In this document: in pieces, positions 1 through 5,949 of the stretch
Numbering within the stretch: position 1 is the stretch's first letter
Layout: each line of letters begins with the position of its first letter
Assembly (NCBI GenBank): GCA_026991065.1
Contig: JALXCG010000505.1
Span: 8,028-18,266 of the forward strand
DNA: 10,239 nt
Reading direction: 5' to 3'
Source: Gemmatimonadota bacterium
Lineage (GTDB): Bacteria > GCA-2686955
Notes under the pieces: model-generated
Told to the model about the DNA's origin: nothing
Databases searched by the model: none
Seen by the model: the letters and a program-made list of their open reading frames with translations, nothing else
Translations under genes and position numbers: made by a program

Positions 1-87
1 CACGAGGATCACTGTTCTGCCGCCACCGAGGACGAGGTGTTGGCCTCGCTGCGTGCCCACGTTGGCGGCAGAACAGTGATCCTCGTG
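1..87. repeat. Perfect 25-bp inverted repeat (1-25 / 63-87), probable contig-end fold-back
   Basis: Bases 1-25 are exactly the reverse complement of bases 63-87, with a 37-base spacer; base 26 no longer pairs with 62. The right arm lies inside conserved ABC coding sequence (GGRTVILV). The left arm replaces the Walker B/D-loop coding sequence expected there. A hairpin that destroys a conserved motif exactly at the sequence end looks like a fold-back chimera from amplification or assembly. The true junction may lie a few bases inside the arm, since GCCGCCACC also makes sense as coding sequence for the residues before TEDEV. Confidence 0.85.
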
Positions 88-252
88 TCACATCGCTCCA
101 CGTCATTGGCCCTTGCCGATCGGATTCTGGTGCTGGATGGCGGGCGCGTCGCTGAAATCGGCACCCATGCGGAGTTGCTGCGCAACGGTGGTGTTTACGC
201 CCGGCTGCACGCCCGAACGGTAGAGGAGCGGGCCCTGGAGGATGCGTCATGA
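1..252 (+). CDS. ABC exporter half-transporter, C-terminal fragment (5' end cut by window edge)
   Basis: This is the last part of an ATP-binding domain of an export-type ABC transporter. The frame is open from base 1 and stops with TGA at 250-252. It shows the beta-strand and H-loop (VILVSHRST; SHR is the switch histidine) and the typical closing segment: a DRILVLDGGRVAEIGTH stretch, then AELL and YARLHA. Walker A, signature and Walker B lie off the window. The Walker B/D-loop expected just before ATEDEVLASL is absent, because bases 1-25 are an exact reverse complement of 63-87. The first residues read here (HEDHCS) are therefore probably not real protein. The next gene starts 15 bases after the stop and encodes a second half-transporter, so the two probably form a heterodimer of the MdlA/MdlB or BmrC/BmrD kind. 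Substrate is unknown. Confidence 0.85.
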   Translation, partial: HEDHCSAATEDEVLASLRAHVGGRTVILVSHRSTSLALADRILVLDGGRVAEIGTHAELLRNGGVYARLHARTVEERALEDAS

Positions 253-257
253 ACGTC

Positions 258-262
258 GGAGG
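258..262 (+). promoter_or_regulatory. Ribosome binding site deciding the start of the second ABC gene
   Basis: GGAGG lies 5 bases before ATG 268. A longer reading frame could begin at GTG 262, but that codon overlaps the Shine-Dalgarno itself, so ATG 268 is the better start. Confidence 0.65.
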
Positions 263-267
263 TGCCC

Positions 268-2166
268 ATGCGGGTTGACGCCGGGCTGGCCGCTCCGGAC
301 GATCAGCCGGGGGCCGGGCAGTTGGACTACCGGATTTTTCGGCGTTTCGTCGGCTATGTGCGCCCCCATTGGCGGCACCTGACGCTCGCGCTGGTTCTGT
401 TGGCGGTTCTCTCCGTCGTTCAGGTGGTGCAGCCGTGGCTGGTCAAAGAGGCGATCGATGGCCCCATCCGGGCCGGGGATCTGCTGGAGCTGCGCCTCTG
501 GGTGATCGCCTATGTTGCGACACTGATTGCTGAAGCGATTCTGCGCTACTTGCAGATTGTCGCCCTCCAGGGAACCGGGCAGCGGGTGCTGCGCGATCTC
601 CGGACCGAGGTCTTCGCTCACATCACCGAACGCCCCATGGCCTTCTTCGACCGCAACCCGGTTGGCCGTCTCATTACCCGGGTCACCAGCGACGTGGAAG
701 CCTTGAACGAACTCTTCAACCAGGGGGTGATGGCGGTCCTGGGCGACCTCTTCAAGATGGTTCTCATCGCCGCGGTCATGCTCTACATGGCGCCGGCCCT
801 GAGCCTGGTCGCGTTCGGCGCGGTGCCGCTGCTGCTCGCCCTCACCTTCTTCTTTCGCGCGCGGATTCGCAAGGTCTCGCGCCGGGTGCGGCTGCTGCTC
901 TCGCGCCTGAATGTGTTCCTGGCCGAGAGCCTGGCGGGGATGGAAGTGACCCAGCTCTTTGCCCGCGAGGAGCGCGAGTTGCGCCGTTTCCGCGAGGCCT
1001 CGCGGACCTATCGCGATGCCGAACTGCGGGGGGTCGCGCTGGAATCGCTCTTCAGCGCCCTGGTGGAATACGCCGGTGTGCTACTCACTGCCGGCCTGCT
1101 GTGGTTTGCCGGCGGGCGGATTCTCGCCGGCGCCATGACCTTTGGCGCCCTGGTCGCTTTCATAGACTACATGCGCCGCTTCTTCGAGCCGCTGCGGGAT
1201 CTGTCCACCAAATACGCCGTGCTGCAGACCGCCATGGCGTCCGCCGAGCGGGTCTTCGCCGTTCTCGACGATCAGTGCGCCCTGCCCCAGGAGAAACGGG
1301 TCACTCCGCGGGAACCGCTGCGCGGTCGGGTGGAGTTCGACCATGTCTCCTTTGCCTACCGCCCGGAGGAGCCGGTGATTCGTGACATCTCTTTTGTCCT
1401 GGAGGCGGGCGAGCGGGTTGCCATTGTCGGTGCGACCGGTTCCGGAAAGTCGACCCTGATCCGCCTCCTGGCCCGGCTCTACGACGTCGACCGGGGGGCG
1501 ATCCGCATCGACGGCATCGACATCCGCGATCTCGACCCGGCCACCGTGCGCGCTGCCCTTGGGGTGGTCACCCAAGAGGTTTTTCTTTTTACCGGCAACA
1601 TTGGCGACAACATCGCCCTGGGCGCCCCGCTGGAGGATCCCGATCCCGCCTCCGCCGCCGCTCGCGCGGCCGAACTGGTGGGGCTGAACCGCTTTCTCGA
1701 AGAGCGCCCCGGTGGCATGGAAGCTCCGGTCTGGGAATCCGGTGCCAATCTCTCCGCCGGCGAACGACAACTCATCACTTTTGCCCGCGCGCTGGCCCGC
1801 GATCCACGCATTCTAATTCTCGACGAAGCCACCGCGAGTGTCGATCCGGCGACCGAGCAGTCGATCCAGGTCGCGATTCACGAACTGCTCGCCGGCCGCA
1901 CCGCCATTGTGGTCGCTCACCGCCTCTCCACGGTGCGCGAGGTGGACCGCATTCTGGTCCTTCATCATGGTGCCCTGGTGGAGATCGGAACCCACGATGA
2001 GTTGATCGCCGCCGGCGGCATCTATCATCGTCTGCACCGACTCCATTTCAATGACGGCGATCGCAATGCCGGAGCGGAATCGCGCCCCTCCGCCGCCGGC
2101 GCCGACGCAGCCTCCGCCCCCACTTCCGATTCCGCCTCCGCACCCGGCCGGGGGATCCAACCGTGA
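268..2166 (+). CDS. ABC exporter half-transporter (fused membrane and ATPase domains, MdlB/BmrD-like)
   Basis: This is a complete 632-residue half-transporter of the type IV exporter fold in the inner membrane. The ABC membrane domain covers about residues 25-310, with hydrophobic segments near 36-58, 76-98, 155-200 and 265-310. The nucleotide-binding domain follows from about 350. Walker A is GATGSGKS (388-395), the Q-loop glutamine is 436, the signature is the variant LSAGE (495-499), Walker B ends in D519 with catalytic E520, then the D-loop (ASVD) and switch H551. All catalytic residues are present, so this half should hydrolyse ATP. After about residue 590 comes a Pro/Ala/Ser-rich low-complexity tail ending at the overlap with the next gene. 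The preceding gene is another half-transporter, so a heterodimeric exporter is likely. The downstream membrane glycosyltransferase hints at a lipid or glycolipid substrate; that is inference, and a multidrug-type substrate is equally possible. Confidence 0.93.
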   Translation: MRVDAGLAAPDDQPGAGQLDYRIFRRFVGYVRPHWRHLTLALVLLAVLSVVQVVQPWLVKEAIDGPIRAGDLLELRLWVIAYVATLIAEAILRYLQIVALQGTGQRVLRDLRTEVFAHITERPMAFFDRNPVGRLITRVTSDVEALNELFNQGVMAVLGDLFKMVLIAAVMLYMAPALSLVAFGAVPLLLALTFFFRARIRKVSRRVRLLLSRLNVFLAESLAGMEVTQLFAREERELRRFREASRTYRDAELRGVALESLFSALVEYAGVLLTAGLLWFAGGRILAGAMTFGALVAFIDYMRRFFEPLRDLSTKYAVLQTAMASAERVFAVLDDQCALPQEKRVTPREPLRGRVEFDHVSFAYRPEEPVIRDISFVLEAGERVAIVGATGSGKSTLIRLLARLYDVDRGAIRIDGIDIRDLDPATVRAALGVVTQEVFLFTGNIGDNIALGAPLEDPDPASAAARAAELVGLNRFLEERPGGMEAPVWESGANLSAGERQLITFARALARDPRILILDEATASVDPATEQSIQVAIHELLAGRTAIVVAHRLSTVREVDRILVLHHGALVEIGTHDELIAAGGIYHRLHRLHFNDGDRNAGAESRPSAAGADAASAPTSDSASAPGRGIQP

Positions 2167-3899
2167 GTGCTCCCCAGCCCCCGGGCGGCGCCGATTCCTC
2201 GCCGCGGCGCTTGCCGAGCGCGTCACCGGCGTGGCGGGCGGCCTTTGCCGCCATTCTGCTGGTCGCCGCCTATCTCCGCTTCTCCTCTCTGAGTTTCGGC
2301 TTCCCGGACTGGTTCGCGCGCCCCGACGAAGCCAATGTGACCACCCGCGTCATGCGCATGCTCCTGGCCGGCGGCTATTCGCCGGAGTTTTTCGAGTATC
2401 CGGCGCTCTGGCTCTACCTGCTGCGCGGCCTCTTCGCCGTGGGGTTCCACCTGGGTGAGTGGGCCGGGCGCTGGAGCGATGTTGACGGCTTCATGACCGC
2501 CTACGTGCGCGACCCGAGCCCGTGGCTGCTGACCGCGCGCATCGTCGCGGCCGGCAGTGGCCTGCTGACCGTCGCGTTGATTGGGCGCTTCGGTCGGCGG
2601 CTGGGAGGCAGCGGCCTGGTGGCGGCGCTGGTCCTGGCGGTGGCGCCGCTGCACGCCCGCGATTCCCATTTCGGTGTCACCGATGTTCCGGTAACCCTGC
2701 TGCTGCTCCTGGCGCTGGTCTGGGCGCGGCGCCTGCAGGTGCCGCACCCGCGGCGCCGTGATCTCTGGATCGCCGGGCTCTGGGTGGGGTTGGCCGGCGC
2801 CACCAAGTACAACGCCGCGCTGGTCGGCATCGCGCCGGCAGCGGCCCTGTGGCTGGCCACTCCCGAGCGCCGCCGGGCGGCCACCCGGATCGCCGGGGTC
2901 GCCACCGTCGCGGTCGCCGTCTTCTTTCTCACCAATCCCTATGTCCTGCTCGACCACAGCCTGTTTCGCGAGCATTTTGCCTTTCAGGCGCGGCACATGC
3001 TGGAGGGGCACGGGCTCGATCTGGGGCTCGGATGGATCTACCACGCCACCGATTCACTGCCCCGTGCGCTCACCTGGCCCCTCTTTGCGCTTTCTCTGGC
3101 CGGCGTCGCCGTGGCCCTGCTGCAGCCCACGACGCGGCGCCAATATCTCCCGGCGCTCGCTTTCGGGCTTCTCTACTACGCCGCCATGGGCCGCAGCCGG
3201 ACCGTGTTCTTTCGCTATGTGATCCCGCTTCTGCCGGTGTTGGCCCTCACCGCCGACTGCGCCGTAACCGCCGCTCGCGACCGGCTCAAGCGCCGTTTCC
3301 GCAACCTCTCCAGTGCCGCGCTCAACAGTGCCGTCACCCTGCCGCTGCTCCTCGCGGCCTTGCCGGCGGCGGTAACCACGTTTCAGATCGACCGCATCCT
3401 GGCTGCCACCGATACCCGCGAACAAGCTCGTGCCTGGCTCCTGGAGCATGTTGCTCCCGATGAAGGCGTGGTGCTGGCAGGCGGTGCGATCTATGGCGAA
3501 CCCCGCCTGCACGGCCCCGAATGGTGCCAGATTCTGGAACTTGCGCGCGAGCCCACCCACTGCTCAGATCCCGCGCCTTTCCCGACTCTGCGCCTGGTCG
3601 ACCCCCGCGCCGGCCTTGCCGGTCTGCCCCGGGATCGGTTCTCCTGGGTTCTTACTCACGAGCATCCACTGATGCGTTATTCGGCCCTGCATTTCAAGCT
3701 CCGCGCTGCTTTGGAGCGGAGCGCCGAGCAGGTTGCCCTCTTCGCCCCCGCCGCGCCCTCGGGTGACGCTCTGGCGAACGCCGTTTTCGATCCGATCGAC
3801 GCTTTCTACGTGCCGATCGCGCGCTGCGGGGGCATCGACCGCCCCGGTCCGACAATCCGCATCTGGCGCCTGCGCTCCGCCACCGGCACTCCCCGATAG
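2163..3899 (+). CDS. GT39/PMT_2-like polytopic membrane glycosyltransferase (GT-C fold)
   Basis: This 578-residue protein has many hydrophobic segments, the first near residues 24-40 after a Pro/Ser-rich cytoplasmic N-terminus. In the first external loop it has RPDE (53-56), matching the acidic catalytic-loop motif of GT-C enzymes such as the PMT/ArnT superfamily. FEYPALWLYLL (about 77-87) and SHFGVTD (168-174) are also characteristic of the PMT_2/GT39 group. Such enzymes take a sugar from a polyprenyl-phosphate donor and add it to a lipid, glycan or protein on the outer face of the inner membrane. The last 150 or so residues look like a soluble periplasmic domain. The GTG start at 2163 overlaps the TGA of the ABC gene (GTGA), implying translational coupling; a weak GGGGGA lies about 7 bases upstream. 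Acceptor and sugar cannot be told from sequence. Assignment to the superfamily is good, the exact family moderate. Confidence 0.8.
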   Translation: MSAPQPPGGADSSPRRLPSASPAWRAAFAAILLVAAYLRFSSLSFGFPDWFARPDEANVTTRVMRMLLAGGYSPEFFEYPALWLYLLRGLFAVGFHLGEWAGRWSDVDGFMTAYVRDPSPWLLTARIVAAGSGLLTVALIGRFGRRLGGSGLVAALVLAVAPLHARDSHFGVTDVPVTLLLLLALVWARRLQVPHPRRRDLWIAGLWVGLAGATKYNAALVGIAPAAALWLATPERRRAATRIAGVATVAVAVFFLTNPYVLLDHSLFREHFAFQARHMLEGHGLDLGLGWIYHATDSLPRALTWPLFALSLAGVAVALLQPTTRRQYLPALAFGLLYYAAMGRSRTVFFRYVIPLLPVLALTADCAVTAARDRLKRRFRNLSSAALNSAVTLPLLLAALPAAVTTFQIDRILAATDTREQARAWLLEHVAPDEGVVLAGGAIYGEPRLHGPEWCQILELAREPTHCSDPAPFPTLRLVDPRAGLAGLPRDRFSWVLTHEHPLMRYSALHFKLRAALERSAEQVALFAPAAPSGDALANAVFDPIDAFYVPIARCGGIDRPGPTIRIWRLRSATGTPR

Positions 3900-4102
3900 G
3901 CGTGTTCTTTTGTCGCAGAAGGGGCTCCCCGCGATCTGAAACGCGTGCTAGCCTTCCTCGAATCCGCTGCTTCCGGCATGCTCATGAACAGCGTGTGTCC
4001 GGGGAGCCTTGAATCATCGAGCTGCCGCCTCCATCTGGCAGTCTCGAAAACTGTCCATCCGGTCGCTGCGCCTCGGCGCTGGGCAGGGTGGGAAGACCCC
4101 CC

Positions 4103-4109
4103 AAGGAGG
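4103..4109 (+). promoter_or_regulatory. Strong ribosome binding site for the secreted protein
   Basis: AAGGAGG, 6 bases before ATG 4116, is the best Shine-Dalgarno in the window. It decides the start: the open frame runs upstream to about 3945, but only ATG 4116 has this site and is followed at once by a signal peptide. No confident promoter could be picked in 3900-4115. Confidence 0.8.
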
Positions 4110-4115
4110 GACTTC

Positions 4116-5741
4116 ATGCGCAAGGTGCTTGCACTCATTTCCGGATCCGCATTGGCTGGGTCCGCGATGGCCGCGACCGTGGCCACGACTTCACCCGAGG
4201 TGATCCTCGATCCACCGCCGGTGGCGCGTACGGAATACGACACGGTTTACGTTCTTACCGAGGATTTCGACGACACCACTCCCGGGACGCTGCCGGATGG
4301 TTGGGTCTCCGTCGACCAGACCGCCGTCCAGGACGAGAGCTTCTGGCATGTCTCCGACCGCTATGTTCACGAGGGAAGCCAGGCTTGGTGGTGCGGAACC
4401 AACTTCCCGCTCGGCGATGGCTACGGCAACCTCTGGCGCCAGGAACTCGATCTGACGGTTGACCTCACGGCCGTCAGTGGCGCTGTGGGGATCTCCTGGT
4501 TCCAGTATTTCGATGCCGAATGGGAGCAGCCGGAAGCGCCGCACGACGCCTGGGACGGCGGAACCTTCCGCGTCTCCACCGACGGCGGCTCCACCTGGGA
4601 GGTGATCACCCCCGAGGGCGGCTTCCCGAAGGCCGACATCTACGCCTTCTTTCTCCAGGACGGCGGCGATCCGGTTCCCGGCTGGTCCGGCAGTGCCGCC
4701 CCCGCCTGGGAGCGCGTGATGGTTGATCTCAGCGCCTACGCCGGCAGCGAGATCATGGTCCGCTGGGACTTCGCCTCCGACATGTTCGCCTCCACCGAAG
4801 ATGGCGGCTATACCCGCGAATACACCGCCTGGTTCATCGACGAAGTCACCGTCGGCAACCTCACCGGTGACACCTACTACGAAGACAACATGGAGGGCAC
4901 ACCCGGTCCCGAGTGGAGCGCCCATGCCGGTACGATTCCGCCGTCGGGTGATTGGTGGGATGTGGTTGACAGCAGCCATCCGCAACCGGATGATCTGGCC
5001 GTCTTCACGTCCATGCCGAACGGTCTCTATGTCGGTGATCGCAACAGCTCGCTCGGTGACGGCACCTACGCCACCATCGACCACGATCTTCACCCGCTCG
5101 ACAATGTCATCGAACTGCCCTCGGTCGACCTCTCCCAGGATCCGGATATGACCACGGTCTGGCTCGAATGGCAAGAGCGCATGAAGGGTGACGGCGAAGG
5201 GGCCTACCTCTATCTCGATGCTTCGGTCGATGGCGGCGACCACTGGACCGAGATCGAGCAGCGCGTGATTGCCGGCAAGGAGGGCTGGAGCACCAAGACC
5301 TACAACGTCACCTCCTACCGCAACAAGGATGATGTTCGGTTCCGCCTGCGCGCGGGTAGCGGCACCGCGGAAACCCACTACGTCTACTGGTATGTGGACG
5401 ATTTGAAGCTCTACTACCTGGTCGAGGGACTCGGTGTTGCCGATGGTGCGCCCGGTGCCGGTGTCTCCACCGAATTGCACCCCGCCACACCCAATCCCTT
5501 CAACCCCTTCACTCAGATCAGCTACACGCTGGAGAGCGCCGGCGCCGTATCGCTCCAGGTGTACGACGTGAGTGGTCATCGGGTGCGCACCCTGGTGTCG
5601 GAGTCGCAGAACGCCGGTCGCCACACCGTCACCTTTGACGGTCGCAACGACCAGGGCGCAGCACTTCCTTCCGGTGTCTACACCGCTCGGTTGGCGGCCC
5701 CGGGAAGCGTGCAGACCACGCGGATGCTGCTTCTCAAGTAG
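4116..5741 (+). CDS. Secreted two-domain beta-sandwich protein with C-terminal PNPFNP/FlgD-Ig-like sorting tail
   Basis: The 541-residue protein begins with a classical signal peptide (MRKVLALISGSALAGSAMA, predicted cut after AMA at residue 19). Two related domains follow, at about 49-247 and 256-435. Each opens with an acidic ED(F/N) segment, has a central DGGSTW/DGGDHW motif and closes with an aromatic-rich WFIDEV or WYVDDL strand. This layout resembles MAM/jelly-roll domains as found after immune-inhibitor-A-type peptidases, but no peptidase motif (such as HExxH) is present. The C-terminus has PNPFNP (459-464), a VSLQVYDVSGHRVRTL strand, a GxY turn and a final MLLLK. This is the pattern of type IX secretion sorting/FlgD-Ig-like tails in FCB-group bacteria. 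Likely role is surface or extracellular binding or adhesion; the ligand is unknown. It has its own strong RBS and a terminator after it, so it is probably monocistronic. Confidence 0.85.
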   Translation: MRKVLALISGSALAGSAMAATVATTSPEVILDPPPVARTEYDTVYVLTEDFDDTTPGTLPDGWVSVDQTAVQDESFWHVSDRYVHEGSQAWWCGTNFPLGDGYGNLWRQELDLTVDLTAVSGAVGISWFQYFDAEWEQPEAPHDAWDGGTFRVSTDGGSTWEVITPEGGFPKADIYAFFLQDGGDPVPGWSGSAAPAWERVMVDLSAYAGSEIMVRWDFASDMFASTEDGGYTREYTAWFIDEVTVGNLTGDTYYEDNMEGTPGPEWSAHAGTIPPSGDWWDVVDSSHPQPDDLAVFTSMPNGLYVGDRNSSLGDGTYATIDHDLHPLDNVIELPSVDLSQDPDMTTVWLEWQERMKGDGEGAYLYLDASVDGGDHWTEIEQRVIAGKEGWSTKTYNVTSYRNKDDVRFRLRAGSGTAETHYVYWYVDDLKLYYLVEGLGVADGAPGAGVSTELHPATPNPFNPFTQISYTLESAGAVSLQVYDVSGHRVRTLVSESQNAGRHTVTFDGRNDQGAALPSGVYTARLAAPGSVQTTRMLLLK

Positions 5742-5751
5742 AGGGGTCCAC

Positions 5752-5786
5752 GAGACCCGCCGGGGGGGCTCCGTTCCCCCGGTCTC
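5752..5786 (+). other. GC-rich bulged hairpin after the secreted-protein gene
   Basis: GAGACC (5752-5757) pairs with GGTCTC (5781-5786), and a G-run (from 5762) pairs with CCCCC (5776-5780), leaving CGCC as a bulge on the left arm. No T-run follows, so it is not a convincing terminator by itself. It could protect the 3' end of the transcript or add to the terminator 15 bases downstream. Confidence 0.4.
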
Positions 5787-5800
5787 TCGCTCCAAATAGG

Positions 5801-5850
5801 AAGGCCCGCGCAGAGCAACGATCTCCGCGCGGGCCTTCTGCTTTTCTCTT
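5801..5850 (+). terminator. Rho-independent terminator for the secreted-protein gene, possibly bidirectional
   Basis: AAGGCCCGCGCAGAG (5801-5815) pairs with CTCCGCGCGGGCCTT (5823-5837): a 15-bp stem with one mismatch and a 7-base loop. It is followed by the T-rich CTGCTTTTCTCTT. It sits 59 bases after the stop of the + strand gene. On the - strand it would also follow the convergent PpiD-like gene, but that side lacks a good T-run (CCTATTT), so reverse activity is less certain. Confidence 0.85.
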
Positions 5851-5879
5851 CCTGCATCCCGTCGGGCGTGGCACCGCCG

Positions 5880-5939
5880 CGCCTGCCGTCCGCAGCGCCT
5901 GCCGCAGCGCCCGCCGTCCGCAGCGCCCGCCGTCCGTAG
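5880..5939. repeat. Short GC-rich tandem repeat, about four 16-bp units
   Basis: The units are 5880-5895 (CGCCTGCCGTCCGCAG), 5896-5907 (a 12-bp version lacking four bases), 5908-5923 (CGCCCGCCGTCCGCAG) and 5924-5939 (CGCCCGCCGTCCGTAG). They lie between the terminator and the stop of the convergent gene. With no spacers between units this is not CRISPR. It looks like a slippage-type minisatellite in noncoding sequence. Confidence 0.7.
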
Positions 5940-5949
5940 CGCCGCAACT

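Noticed and set aside
3923-4008. Inverted repeat GGCTCCCC / GGGGAGCC flanking the secreted-protein leader
   Set aside because: Only 8-9 bp and about 70 bases apart; expected by chance in GC-rich sequence.
3945-4115. N-terminal extension of the secreted protein
   Set aside because: The frame is open, but AAGGAGG and an immediate signal peptide fix the start at ATG 4116.
4191-5795. 534-residue open frame antisense to the secreted-protein gene
   Set aside because: It is a GC-driven shadow: the + strand protein has a signal peptide, strong RBS and recognisable tail, while the antisense product is compositionally odd and matches no family.
5880-5939. CRISPR array
   Set aside because: Units are directly adjacent without unique spacers and there are no cas genes.
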